From Sphingomonas hankookensis (GTDB taxonomy: Bacteria > Pseudomonadota > Alphaproteobacteria > Sphingomonadales > Sphingomonadaceae): a stretch of DNA of 64,000 bases. Both the position numbers and the translations under genes were made by a program. The stretch is taken from the NCBI RefSeq assembly GCF_028551275.1, contig NZ_CP117025.1, positions 248,001-312,000 of the forward strand, written 5' to 3'. Under the pieces are notes generated by a model, which ran no database searches, was not told the DNA's origin, and worked only from the letters and a program-made list of their open reading frames with translations. This document shows positions 47,330 through 55,717 of the stretch, piece by piece; within the stretch, counting starts at the first letter, position 1; each line of letters begins with the position of its first letter.

Positions 47330-48574
47330 ATGGCAACCGAAGTTCTGGTCCCCACGCTGGGCGAATCGATCACCGAAGCGACGCTGGGCGAATGGTTGAA
47401 GAAGCCCGGTGAGGCGGTCGCCGCCGACGAACCGATCGCCAGCCTCGAAACCGACAAGGTGTCGGTCGAGGTTCCGGCGCCCGTGGCCGGTGTCATGGGC
47501 GCGCACGCCGTACAGCCGGGCGACACCGTGTCGGTCGGCGCGATGATCGCGACGATCGAATCGGGTGACGGTGCCGCTGCCGCGCCGGCTCCCAAGGCGG
47601 ACGCCGCGCCGGCACCTGTCGCCACCCCTGCCCCGGCAGCCGCACAGCAGGTCCCGGCCGCCGGCGACGCCAATGTCGACGCCGCCGCGCTGTCGCCGTC
47701 GGTGCGTCGTGCGATCCTCGAACACGGCGTCGATCCGGCGAAGGTCAAGGGCACCGGCCGCGACGGTCGCATCACCAAGGAAGACGTCGTTGCCGCCGCC
47801 GGTGACAAGTCGGCCGCAGCAGCGCCCGCCGCTGCCGCCCCGGCCGCGGCTGCGCCGGCCGCCGCTGCACCGACCCGTGGCGAAGAACGCGTGAAGATGA
47901 CGCGCCTGCGCCAGACGATCGCCCGCCGCCTGAAGGAAGCGCAGGACACCGCCGCGCTGCTCACCACTTTCAACGACGTCGACATGACGGCGGTGATCGA
48001 GGCGCGCGCCAAGTACAAGGACCTATTCGAAAAGAAGCACGGCGTCCGCCTGGGCTTCATGGGCTTCTTCGTGAAGGCCGCGACGATGGCGCTGAAGGAT
48101 ATTCCGGCGGTCAACGCGCAGATCCAGGGCGACGAGATCGTCTATCACGACTATGCCGACATCTCGGTCGCCGTCAGCGCGCCGCAGGGGCTGGTCGTGC
48201 CGGTCATCCGCGACGCCGACAAGCTGTCGGTCGCGGGTGTCGAGAAGACGATCGCCGATTTCGGCAAGCGCGCCAAGGACGGCACGCTGAAGATGGACGA
48301 GATGAAGGGCGGTACCTTCACCATCTCGAACGGCGGCGTGTTCGGGTCGCTGATGTCGACTCCGATCATCAACCCGCCGCAGTCGGCGGTGCTGGGCCTG
48401 CACCGCATCGAGGAACGCCCGGTCGTCCGTAACGGACAGGTCGTGGTGCGTCCGATGATGTACCTCGCGCTCAGCTATGACCATCGCCTGATCGACGGTC
48501 GCGAGGCGGTGACCTTCCTCGTCGCGCTCAAGAACGCGATCGAAGACCCGACGCGCCTGCTGATCGACCTCTAA
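47330..48574 (+). CDS. sucB: 2-oxoglutarate dehydrogenase E2 component (dihydrolipoyllysine succinyltransferase)
   Basis: A 414-residue core of the 2-oxoglutarate dehydrogenase complex. The N-terminal lipoyl domain (residues 1-78) has the lipoylated Lys43 in ETDKVSVEV. An Ala/Pro linker comes next, then the peripheral-subunit-binding domain (about residues 120-155, [20 protein letters not shown]), a second Ala-rich linker, and the catalytic domain with His385 and Asp389 in [12 protein letters not shown]. It accepts succinyl groups from SucA and passes reducing equivalents to Lpd. The Ala-rich linker is nearly perfect AAAAP repeats. The ATG at 47330 follows GAGGAAG. Confidence 0.98.
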   Translation: MATEVLVPTLGESITEATLGEWLKKPGEAVAADEPIASLETDKVSVEVPAPVAGVMGAHAVQPGDTVSVGAMIATIESGDGAAAAPAPKADAAPAPVATPAPAAAQQVPAAGDANVDAAALSPSVRRAILEHGVDPAKVKGTGRDGRITKEDVVAAAGDKSAAAAPAAAAPAAAAPAAAAPTRGEERVKMTRLRQTIARRLKEAQDTAALLTTFNDVDMTAVIEARAKYKDLFEKKHGVRLGFMGFFVKAATMALKDIPAVNAQIQGDEIVYHDYADISVAVSAPQGLVVPVIRDADKLSVAGVEKTIADFGKRAKDGTLKMDEMKGGTFTISNGGVFGSLMSTPIINPPQSAVLGLHRIEERPVVRNGQVVVRPMMYLALSYDHRLIDGREAVTFLVALKNAIEDPTRLLIDL

Positions 48575-48590
48575 GGAACGGCGAGCACCG

Positions 48591-49085
48591 ATGGGCATGG
48601 TGATCTATCTGCGTCGGGCTGGTCAGTCCGACCTCGACCGATTGATTGCCGACCCATCGGTGTTCGAGGAGTTCGTGTTCGAAGAAGCCGTGGAGAATCT
48701 CGACCTCGTCGACTTCGACAAGGCGTGGCACGCGGTCCACTACCTCCTCACCGGATCGGCCGACGATGTCGGTCATCCGCTAGGCATCATTATCGCCGCG
48801 CTGCCCGAATTGGGCGCAGACGAGAATGGCGAGGGCGGGATCGGCCTGATCTCCCCGCCCATGATGCGGGCGTTCGCCGACGCGCTCGATCGACTGGACG
48901 ACGCGACGCTCGAACGCCGTTACGATCCTCCGGCCATGCTGCGCGCCGATGTATATCTTGCGGACGTTTTTGTAGACGAGGGTGCCGAGGCGCTCGAATA
49001 TGTGATGCAGGGGGTGCCGGCGCTGCGCCGCTTCGCTGCGAATTGCCGGGCGACCGGCGACGGTGCGATCCGCGTGATCGCCTGA
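48591..49085 (+). CDS. DUF1877 (YfbM-like) protein inserted between sucB and lpd
   Basis: A 164-residue cytoplasmic protein starting MGMVIYLRRAGQSDLDRLIAD. It has FDKAWHAVHYLLTGSADDVGHPLG near residues 43-66 and DVYLADVFVDEGAEALEYVM in the second half, both matching the DUF1877/YfbM group. Its function is unknown. It lies 16 bases after sucB and 25 bases before lpd, all on one strand, so it probably travels in the same transcript. Acidic residues are abundant. It does not look like a dehydrogenase-complex subunit, and its insertion in this operon is unusual outside sphingomonads and relatives as far as I know. Confidence 0.85.
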   Translation: MGMVIYLRRAGQSDLDRLIADPSVFEEFVFEEAVENLDLVDFDKAWHAVHYLLTGSADDVGHPLGIIIAALPELGADENGEGGIGLISPPMMRAFADALDRLDDATLERRYDPPAMLRADVYLADVFVDEGAEALEYVMQGVPALRRFAANCRATGDGAIRVIA

Positions 49086-49110
49086 AACGATTTGGACGGG
49101 ATGCAAACCA

Positions 49111-50511
49111 ATGGCTGAATACGACTTCGACGTCCTCGTAATCGGTGCCGGCCCGGGCGGCTATGTCGCCGCGATCCGCGCGGCGCAGCTGGGCCTCAAG
49201 ACCGCTTGTGCCGAGGGGCGCGAGACGCTGGGCGGGACCTGCCTGAACGTCGGGTGCATCCCGTCCAAGGCGCTGTTGCACGCGTCGGAACTGTACGAGG
49301 AAGCGACCGGCGGTCACCTTGCCAAGTTCGGCGTCGAGATTCAGGGCGCGTCGCTCAACCTCGACCAGATGCATGCCGAAAAGAAGAAGGCAGTCGGCGA
49401 GCTGACCGGTGGCATCGAATATCTGTTCAAGAAGAACAAGGTCGAATGGCTGAAGGGCTATGCGTCGTTCGAGAACGACCACAGCGTAAAGGTCGGCGAT
49501 CGTACCGTCACCGCGCGCGACATCGTGATTGCGACCGGTTCGTCGGTGACGCCGCTGCCCGGCGTGCAGGTCGACAATGACGCGGCGGTGATCGTCGATT
49601 CGACCGGTGCGCTTGCGCTGCCCAAGGTGCCCGAGCATCTGGTCGTGATCGGCGGCGGTGTTATCGGCCTCGAACTCGGTAGCGTGTGGCGCCGCTTGGG
49701 TGCCAAGGTTACGGTTGTCGAATATGCCGACCAGATCCTGCCCGGCTTCGACGGCGAGGTCCGCAAGGAATCGGCCAAGCTGTTCAAGAAGCAGGGCATG
49801 GACCTCAAGACCGCGACCAAGGTCACCGCGGCATCGGTCGATGGCGGCACCGCCACCCTGACGCTCGAACCGGCGGCCGGTGGCGAGGCCACGACCCTGA
49901 CCGCGGACGCGGTACTGGTGTCGATCGGCCGTCGCGCGAACACAGAGGGTCTCGCGCTCGACAAGGCCGGCCTGTCGGTCAACCAGCGCGGCCAGGTCGA
50001 TATCGACGAGGAATTCCGCACCAAGGTCGACGGCATCTGGGCGATCGGCGACGTGGTCCACGGCCCGATGCTGGCGCACAAGGCGGAAGACGAAGGCGTC
50101 GCCGTCGCCGAGTTCATCGCCGGCCAGACCGGCATCGTGAACCACGACGTCATTCCGTCGGTCGTCTACACCATGCCCGAAATCGCTGGCGTCGGCCTCA
50201 CCGAAGAAGCCGCCAAGGAAAGGGGCGAGGTGAAGGTCGGCAAGTTCCCCTTCGTCGCCAACAGCCGCGCCAAGACCAACCGCGACACCGACGGCTTCGT
50301 GAAGGTCATCGCCGACGCCAAGACCGACCGCGTCGTCGGCGTGTGGATCGTCTCATCGCTGGCCGGCACGATGATCGCACAGGCGGCGCAGGCGATGGAA
50401 TTCGGCGCGACCAGCGAGGACATCGCCTATACCTGCCATGCCCACCCGACCCATGCCGAGGCGCTCAAGGAAGCGGCAATGGCGGTGCAGGGCAAGCCGA
50501 TCCACATCTGA
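49111..50511 (+). CDS. lpd: Dihydrolipoyl dehydrogenase
   Basis: A 466-residue flavoprotein, the E3 component. The FAD motif GAGPGGYVAAIRAAQLG lies at residues 12-28. The redox-active pair Cys44 and Cys49 is in GGTCLNVGCIPSK, the NAD motif is IGGGVIGLELGSVWRRLG, and the C-terminal active-site His-Glu is in CHAHPTHAEALKEAA. It reoxidises dihydrolipoyl groups with NAD+ for 2-oxoglutarate dehydrogenase and possibly other complexes. The ATG at 49111 is 25 bases after the DUF1877 stop. A hairpin terminator follows at 50534. Confidence 0.98.
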   Translation: MAEYDFDVLVIGAGPGGYVAAIRAAQLGLKTACAEGRETLGGTCLNVGCIPSKALLHASELYEEATGGHLAKFGVEIQGASLNLDQMHAEKKKAVGELTGGIEYLFKKNKVEWLKGYASFENDHSVKVGDRTVTARDIVIATGSSVTPLPGVQVDNDAAVIVDSTGALALPKVPEHLVVIGGGVIGLELGSVWRRLGAKVTVVEYADQILPGFDGEVRKESAKLFKKQGMDLKTATKVTAASVDGGTATLTLEPAAGGEATTLTADAVLVSIGRRANTEGLALDKAGLSVNQRGQVDIDEEFRTKVDGIWAIGDVVHGPMLAHKAEDEGVAVAEFIAGQTGIVNHDVIPSVVYTMPEIAGVGLTEEAAKERGEVKVGKFPFVANSRAKTNRDTDGFVKVIADAKTDRVVGVWIVSSLAGTMIAQAAQAMEFGATSEDIAYTCHAHPTHAEALKEAAMAVQGKPIHI

Positions 50512-50533
50512 TCGGGCGACAACGGCTGCAACA

Positions 50534-50567
50534 GGGGCGGGGCATGGCGACATGCTCCGCCCTTCTT
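50534..50567 (+). terminator. Probable terminator after lpd
   Basis: GGGCGGGGCATG (50535-50546) pairs with CATGCTCCGCCC (50551-50562), with one mismatch, around GCGA, and is followed by TTCTT. This ends the TCA operon before the CpaF gene. The T-run is weak, so it could be only partly efficient. Confidence 0.72.
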
Positions 50568-50656
50568 GCGTCCGGACGGTGCCGTTCCGCGTGGTTAGGA
50601 AGTTGTAAAATCTTGTCGCCTAGGCTCGCTCCACAGGATTCGATGGGGTGGCAGGC

Positions 50657-52201
50657 GTGAACGCATTCGGACGGCGCAGCGGAATGGGCGGATCGGGCGG
50701 CAGGCCATCGTTCGGCGTCGCCCGCCCGATGCAGGGATCGGGATCCGCGCGGCCCGCCGATCTCGACCTCGCCCCGCAATTCCCGCCGCTGGGGCAGGTG
50801 CCGCTGCCCGGCGGCGACCTGGAACCCATGCCCGGCGAACAGGCGAGCGCGATGCCGCAGGGCGTCGGCGACGCGATGCAGCGCCTCGCCGATCGGCAGG
50901 CGCTGTCGGGTGAGGCCGGCAACAGCCGGGTCGAAGGGTTCGAAACCTCGATCCACCGCATCAAGGAACAGGTGCTCCCCCGCCTGCTCGAACGCGTCGA
51001 CCCCGAAGCCGCCGCGACCCTGACCAAGGACGAGCTCGCCGAGGAATTCCGCCCGATCGTGGGCGAGGTGCTGGCCGAGCTGAAACTGACGCTCAACCGG
51101 CGCGAACAGTTCGCGCTGGAAAAGGTGCTGGTCGACGAGCTGCTGGGCCTCGGACCGCTCGAGGAATTGCTGGCCGATCCGGCGATCAGCGACATCATGG
51201 TCAACGGTCCCGAACAGACCTTCGTCGAACGCAAGGGCAAGCTGGAGCTGGCCAATATCGCGTTTCGCGACGAGGAGCATCTGTTCCAGATCGCACAGCG
51301 CATCTGCAACTCGGTCGGCCGCCGCGTCGACCAGACCACGCCGCTGGCCGACGCCCGGTTGAAGGACGGCAGCCGCGTCAACGTGATCGTGCCGCCCTTG
51401 AGCCTCAAGGGCACCGCGATCTCGATCCGTAAATTCTCGGCCAAGCCGATCACCATCGACATGATGGCCGGCTTCGGGTCGATGAGCACCAAGATGGCGA
51501 CCGCGCTGAAGGTCGCCGGGGCCAGCCGCTTCAACATCGTGATTTCGGGTGGCACCGGCTCGGGCAAGACCACGATGCTCAACGCCCTGTCGAAGATGAT
51601 CGACCCGGGCGAGCGCGTGCTAACCATCGAGGACGCCGCCGAACTGCGCCTGCAACAGCCGCACTGGCTGCCGCTCGAAACGCGCCCGCCGAACCTGGAA
51701 GGGCAAGGCGAGATCACCATCCGCGACCTGGTGAAGAACGCGCTGCGTATGCGCCCGGACCGGATCATCCTGGGCGAAATTCGTGGGTCGGAGTGTTTCG
51801 ACCTGCTGGCGGCGATGAACACCGGCCACGACGGATCGATGGCGACGCTCCACTCCAACTCCCCGCGCGAATGCCTCGCGCGTATGGAGAACATGGTGAT
51901 GATGTCGGACATCAAGGTGCCCAAGGAAGCGATCAGCCGCCAGATCGCCGATTCGGTCGACCTGATCGTGCAGGTGAAGCGCCTGCGCGACGGTTCGCGC
52001 CGCGTGACCAACATTACCGAGGTGATCGGGATGGAAGGCCCGGTGATCGTCACCCAGGAACTGTTCAAGTTCGAATATCTGGACGAGAGCGCCGACGGCA
52101 AGATCATCGGCGAATACCGTTCGATGGGAATGCGCCCCTATACGCTCGACAAGGCCAAACAGTACGGTTTCGACCAGGCGCTGCTGGAGGCATGCCTGTA
52201 G
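50657..52201 (+). CDS. cpaF: CpaF/TadA-type secretion ATPase, isolated from pilus genes
   Basis: A 514-residue type II/IV secretion ATPase. The N-terminal 80 residues are Gly/Pro-rich. The family core follows: LLGLGPLEELLADPAISDIMVNGP, Walker A GGTGSGKTT (about residues 298-306), the Walker-B region RVLTIEDAAELRLQQPHW, LRMRPDRIILGEIRGSECFDLL and GHDGSMATLHSNSPRECLARM. CpaF powers assembly of Flp/Tad pili in Caulobacter. The GTG at 50657 is favoured because GGCAGG lies just before it; another GTG at 50648 is possible. No other pilus or secretion gene is visible in this window. Confidence 0.9.
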   Translation: MNAFGRRSGMGGSGGRPSFGVARPMQGSGSARPADLDLAPQFPPLGQVPLPGGDLEPMPGEQASAMPQGVGDAMQRLADRQALSGEAGNSRVEGFETSIHRIKEQVLPRLLERVDPEAAATLTKDELAEEFRPIVGEVLAELKLTLNRREQFALEKVLVDELLGLGPLEELLADPAISDIMVNGPEQTFVERKGKLELANIAFRDEEHLFQIAQRICNSVGRRVDQTTPLADARLKDGSRVNVIVPPLSLKGTAISIRKFSAKPITIDMMAGFGSMSTKMATALKVAGASRFNIVISGGTGSGKTTMLNALSKMIDPGERVLTIEDAAELRLQQPHWLPLETRPPNLEGQGEITIRDLVKNALRMRPDRIILGEIRGSECFDLLAAMNTGHDGSMATLHSNSPRECLARMENMVMMSDIKVPKEAISRQIADSVDLIVQVKRLRDGSRRVTNITEVIGMEGPVIVTQELFKFEYLDESADGKIIGEYRSMGMRPYTLDKAKQYGFDQALLEACL

Positions 52202-52236
52202 CGCCGGGGATTTAGCCGGCCTACAGTCGCGCGGTG

Positions 52237-53403
52237 ATGCTCCGCCTGTCCTTTGCGCTGCTGCTGTGCGCGCCCGTCGCCGCCCATGCGCAGGGGCAGC
52301 TTGCCGCCGATGCGGAGGCGCGCTGGGTGCCGTTCACGCTGACCGCCGCCAACCATCTGCGCTTTGCAATGACCATCGATGGCGTCGCGGCGCAGGCGCT
52401 GCTCGATACCGGGCTGAACCATAGCGCGGTCAGCCGGGAGTTCGCGCGACGGGCGAAGTTGACCGTCGATACGCAGGATGCTGCCGCCGGCGTCGCGCTG
52501 GGCGGGGCGATCCGGGTCGACTGGGCCGCGACGAAAACGGTCGCGTTCGGTGCGTTCAGCCGCAGCGGCGGTCGCGTCGCGGTGATCGACCTGCCGAAAC
52601 TGCTCGCCAGCGCATCGGGCGATGCCGAGGTGCTGGTCGGCACCGACCTGATCGCGCGCCATGCGATCGACATCGATTTCGCCAATCGCCGCTTCCGCCT
52701 GTTGCCGAGCGGCCGGATGCCCTTTGCCGGCACCAGGGTTCCGATGAGCCTGCAGGCGGGCAGCGGACTGTACCTGACCGAAGCGACGCTGGGGAAACAT
52801 CGCGTCCGCCCGCTGCTGGTCGATACCGGCGATGGCGGATCGCTGAGCGTCGCGCGCAGCCAGTGGCGAGCGGCAGGACTAAAGGGTGCGCGGGTGACCT
52901 CGACCATCGCCTTCGGCGCAGGGGGCGTGGTCGATGCAGGGATGACCGTGACCGACAAGGTCGCGTTGGGCGGGGTGCCGACCGGCCCGATCGAACTCCG
53001 GATCGAGGGCGATGGCGGCTTCACCAAACAGGTCCGCGTCGCCGGACGCGTCGGGACCGGGCTGCTGCTGCGCTACCGCGTACTGCTCGATCCTGTCGCC
53101 GGGCAGATGGTCGTCACCCCCAACCCGTTCGCCCCGCCCCCGCCGCTCAAATCGACCAGCGGGCTGCTGCTTGGCTATGACCGTGCCCGGCTGCGCGTGC
53201 TGCATGTCATGTCGGGCGGACCGGCGGCGAAGGCCGGGTGGAAGGCGGACGAACTGATCTGCGCGGTTGAGGGCAAGCCGGTGTCGCTGACCCCCGATGG
53301 CGGGGTCGATGTGCGCTGGGGCACCGATACGCCCGGACGGGTCGTGAAGCTGGCGCTGTGCGACGGCGCGGAACGCTCGCTGACGCTGGCGAATTTTTAC
53401 TAG
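52237..53403 (+). CDS. Periplasmic retropepsin-like aspartyl protease with PDZ domain
   Basis: A 388-residue exported protein with a signal peptide ending AAHAQG. It has two aspartyl-protease-like halves: ALLDTGLNHSAVS (Asp57) and LLVDTGDGGSLSV (Asp196). These are followed by a C-terminal PDZ domain (about residues 305-380) with LLLGYDRARLRVLHVMSGGP and KAGWKADELICAVEGKPV. The architecture suggests a single-chain retropepsin-like protease acting in the periplasm; it may process envelope proteins or be inactive. The ATG at 52237 is favoured over a GTG one codon before it. Its stop (TAG) is the start of a MITE-like inverted repeat. Confidence 0.82.
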   Translation: MLRLSFALLLCAPVAAHAQGQLAADAEARWVPFTLTAANHLRFAMTIDGVAAQALLDTGLNHSAVSREFARRAKLTVDTQDAAAGVALGGAIRVDWAATKTVAFGAFSRSGGRVAVIDLPKLLASASGDAEVLVGTDLIARHAIDIDFANRRFRLLPSGRMPFAGTRVPMSLQAGSGLYLTEATLGKHRVRPLLVDTGDGGSLSVARSQWRAAGLKGARVTSTIAFGAGGVVDAGMTVTDKVALGGVPTGPIELRIEGDGGFTKQVRVAGRVGTGLLLRYRVLLDPVAGQMVVTPNPFAPPPPLKSTSGLLLGYDRARLRVLHVMSGGPAAKAGWKADELICAVEGKPVSLTPDGGVDVRWGTDTPGRVVKLALCDGAERSLTLANFY

Positions 53404-53590
53404 AGCGATTTCCGACCAGATTGGATCACTGGCACGGAGGTGATTTAGGATCGGGACAAGGCGCGAGGAGGCCGCGATGCATCGGCATCGTCACCGACGA
53501 GCAACGCAGCCCCGGACCGACATCACCCCGCCGCGTGAGCGGTTGTCCGCAGGGCGATGACGGTGGTTCAATCTGATCGGAAACCGCGTT
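53402..53590. mobile_element. MITE-like element with imperfect terminal inverted repeats
   Basis: Terminal arms at 53402-53429 and 53563-53590 match in 22 of 28 positions when one is reverse-complemented (key core TTTCCGA-C/T-CAGATTG). They bound a 189-base segment with no open reading frame and no transposase. Some mismatches are G-T compatible, so the RNA could still fold as a long stem. The element includes the aspartyl-protease stop codon. No target-site duplication is clear. A non-autonomous transposon relic is a reasonable guess. Confidence 0.6.
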
Positions 53591-53620
53591 AAAGCCTGAT
53601 CCACCCGCTTCGATTCGAGC

Positions 53621-53706
53621 GTCATCCCGGCGAAGGCTGGGATCTCCCGGTTGTAGCACGCAGCAGGAACTGGGGAGGCCCCGCCTTCGCTGCGGCGACG
53701 TCCGGA
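53621..53706. repeat. Dispersed repeat with GTCATCCCGGCGAAGGC arm, family 4
   Basis: A left arm GTCATCCCGGCGAAGGCTGG at 53621-53640 continues to GATCTCCCGG. The right side has only a partial match (CCCCGCCTTCGCTGCGGCGA, near 53680-53699). This resembles the common sphingomonad GAGATCCCAGCCTTCGCCGG element and looks degraded. It lies between the MITE-like element and the small membrane protein gene; no gene is visible. Confidence 0.6.
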
Positions 53707-53722
53707 ACCGGCGGACTTTCCC

Positions 53723-53914
53723 CTACTTCAACGCCATCGCCACGCCGAACACCATCACCAGCACGGCGATCAGCTGCACCAGCGTCCACGGCATCCAGCC
53801 GACCCGGTCGGGATCGCGGCGCAGGGTACGGCGACGTTCCGCCAGCACCGACACTGCAAAGAGCATCGCCGCCGCGCCCGCAATCGTCCATAACCACCGA
53901 TGTGCGTCGTCCAC
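53723..53914 (-). CDS. Small two-helix membrane protein
   Basis: A 63-residue protein from a GTG at 53914 with a good GGGAGGAACGG ribosome-binding site. Two hydrophobic segments at about residues 9-25 (WTIAGAAAMLFAVSVLA) and 43-62 (WTLVQLIAVLVMVFGVAMAL) are separated by a basic loop (ERRRTLRRDPDR). It resembles small unknown inner-membrane proteins found beside larger genes in sphingomonads. It is divergent from the exported methyltransferase (26-base gap), so expression signals overlap. Coding status is inferred from the ribosome-binding site and the amphipathic layout. Confidence 0.65.
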   Translation of the reverse strand: MDDAHRWLWTIAGAAAMLFAVSVLAERRRTLRRDPDRVGWMPWTLVQLIAVLVMVFGVAMALK

Positions 53915-53940
53915 CCGTTCCTCCCGTTCAGGAGTCTCCC

Positions 53941-54741
53941 ATGCGTCGAACCGCCCTGTTCCTGCCAGTCCTAAGTGCCGCGCTGGTCGCCCTCACCCCC
54001 GCCCCGGCCCAGGCACCGCGCCGCCCGCTCGCCGCGGCGGTCGGGTCGCCGCTGCGCAGCCCGGCCAATGTGGCGCGTGACCGCTATCGCCATCCGGTCG
54101 AGACACTCACCTTCTTCGGCGTGAAGCCAACCGACACGGTGGTCGAAATCTGGCCCGGCAATGGCTGGTACAGCGAAATTCTGGCGCCGATGCTGCGCGA
54201 AAAGGGGCGTTATGTCGCCGCCGGTCCGCTGCCGCGTACATCGGACATGCTGACGAAGCTGCAGGCACGCGACGCGACCGCGTTCGGCAAGGCGCAGGCC
54301 GTCGCCTTCCCGGCGGAGGCCGGACAGGCGGGCGTGCCCGACGGCGTCGCCGACAAGGTCCTGACCTTCCGCAACGTGCATAACTGGCGCTTCGGCGGCG
54401 CCGACCGGGCGCAGGCGGCGTTCGATGCGATGTTCCGCATGCTGAAGCCGGGCGGCGTGCTGGGCGTGGTCGAACACCGCCTGCCCGAGGCGCGCGACGC
54501 GGCCGCCGAGGAGAAATCGGGCTATATGAAGGAAAGCTCGGTCATCGCCTTCGCGACCAAGGCGGGGTTCAAGCTGGCTGCGCGGTCGAACGTCAACGCC
54601 AATCCCAAGGATACCGCCGACTGGCCGCAAGGCGTATGGACGCTGCCGCCGACCTATCGCCTGAAGGACGTCGACCGCGCGAAATATGCCGCGATCGGCG
54701 AGAGCGACCGGATGACGCTGCGGTTCTTGAAGCCGAAGTGA
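53941..54741 (+). CDS. Exported class I SAM-dependent methyltransferase-like protein
   Basis: A 266-residue protein with a signal peptide (residues 1-24, ending APAQAP), so it is predicted to act in the periplasm. It has the SAM-binding motif VVEIWPGNGWYSEILAP near residues 67-83. Further segments are LTFRNVHNWRFGG near residue 140 and FRMLKPGGVLGVVEHR near residues 166-181. This exported branch of methyltransferases has unknown substrates and may not be catalytic in the absence of SAM in the periplasm. The ATG at 53941 is favoured by AGGAG upstream. It lies before a repeat-rich gene-free region. Confidence 0.85.
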   Translation: MRRTALFLPVLSAALVALTPAPAQAPRRPLAAAVGSPLRSPANVARDRYRHPVETLTFFGVKPTDTVVEIWPGNGWYSEILAPMLREKGRYVAAGPLPRTSDMLTKLQARDATAFGKAQAVAFPAEAGQAGVPDGVADKVLTFRNVHNWRFGGADRAQAAFDAMFRMLKPGGVLGVVEHRLPEARDAAAEEKSGYMKESSVIAFATKAGFKLAARSNVNANPKDTADWPQGVWTLPPTYRLKDVDRAKYAAIGESDRMTLRFLKPK

Positions 54742-54779
54742 GCGAAGTGGGGGAGGCAATGTCCCCTCCCCCATACTCC

Positions 54780-55111
54780 CCGTTCGGTTCGAGCAACTTC
54801 GAGCCTGTCGAGAAGCGGCCGTCGAGAACGCTTGTGTGGCCCAACGCTCCCCCGTTGGGGAGTAGAGACTAGGCGAAGCCGAACGCCCCGAACCACCGGT
54901 CCGTCGATACGCCGCTTCGACAAGCTCAGCGGCTACTCAGGACGAACGGGTGGGGGTGTCGGCTTTCCCACTTCCCGCTCCCCACTCCCCACTCCGTTCG
55001 GTTCGAGTAGCGATCGAGCGAAGTCGAGAGCGCGTATCGAGAACGGGGTTCCGCCGGGCGGGCATTCTCGACCGACGCCTCTCGACACACTCAAAGCCGC
55101 TCGAACCGAAT
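54780..55111. repeat. Gene-free repeat region with TCGAACCGAA/TTCGGTTCGA elements
   Basis: About 330 bases without a convincing gene. Several related pieces of the sphingomonad CTTCGACAAGCTCAGC-type family occur: CGTTCGGTTCGAGCAACTTC at 54781, CTTCGACAAGCTCAGCGGCT at 54916, CCGTTCGGTTCGAGTAGCGA at 54994, and TTCTCGACCGACGCCTCTCG plus CGAACCGAA at 55065-55110 in inverse orientation. A 16-base inverted motif around TCCCCCGTTGGGGAG (54848-54862) is also present. It separates the methyltransferase gene from phaR and may contain terminators for both. Confidence 0.7.
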
Positions 55112-55125
55112 AGATCGGTCGAACC

Positions 55126-55686
55126 TCACCCCAGCTTGTCGACCTTGTCCTGCAACCGTGCCAGTTCGGCCCGCAGCGCGGCCATTTCGTCATTCTTGGC
55201 CGGGGCTTCGGTCGCGCCCGGCGCAGGTGTGGCGCCCGGCGCACCCGGCTTGAACGCATGCGCCGCCGCCTCGAACATCGCCAGGTTGCGCTTGGCGATC
55301 TCGGCGAAGGGCGAATGGGCGAACGCGCCCTCGACCGCGGTCTTGAACTGTTCCTGGTTGCGGCGGAAGCTGTCCATCGACGCCTCCAGATAGCCGGGCA
55401 CCATCGCCTGCATCGAATCGCCGTACAGGGTGATCAGCTGGCGCAGGAAGCTGACCGGCAGCAGCGTCTGCCCCCGGCTTTCCTCTTCCATGATGATCTG
55501 CGTCAGCACATTATGGGTGATGTCGTCGTCGGTCTTGGCATCGACGACCTTGAAGTCGCGATGCTCGCGCGTCATCGCCGCGAGATGCTCCAGCGTGATG
55601 TAGGAGGACGTCTCGGTATTATAGAGCCGGCGATTGGCGTATTTCTTGATGATGACGGGGCTGCCGTCGGCCGCTGCCTTCTTCAT
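55126..55686 (-). CDS. phaR: Polyhydroxyalkanoate synthesis repressor PhaR
   Basis: A 186-residue regulator. The N-terminal PHB/PHA accumulation DNA-binding domain has VIIKKYANRRLYNTETSSYITLEHLAAM, followed by the PhaR repeat LTQIIMEEESRGQTLLPVSFLRQLI. The C-terminal part is Pro/Ala-rich, then a coiled-coil (AALRAELARLQDKVDKL). PhaR binds PHA granules and represses phasin and PHA genes when polymer is absent. It is divergent from the hydrolase gene with only 31 bases between starts, so control sites must lie within the coding ends. Length is normal. Confidence 0.95.
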   Translation of the reverse strand: MKKAAADGSPVIIKKYANRRLYNTETSSYITLEHLAAMTREHRDFKVVDAKTDDDITHNVLTQIIMEEESRGQTLLPVSFLRQLITLYGDSMQAMVPGYLEASMDSFRRNQEQFKTAVEGAFAHSPFAEIAKRNLAMFEAAAHAFKPGAPGATPAPGATEAPAKNDEMAALRAELARLQDKVDKLG

Positions 55687-55717
55687 GGGAAAAAACCTTT
55701 GCGCGAAAGATGACTGG

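Noticed and set aside
44186..47725. A 1179-residue open frame on the strand opposite sucA
   Set aside because: It is the high-GC mirror of sucA: its Arg/His/Asp-rich sequence has no domain motif, and sucA has clear E1 motifs throughout.
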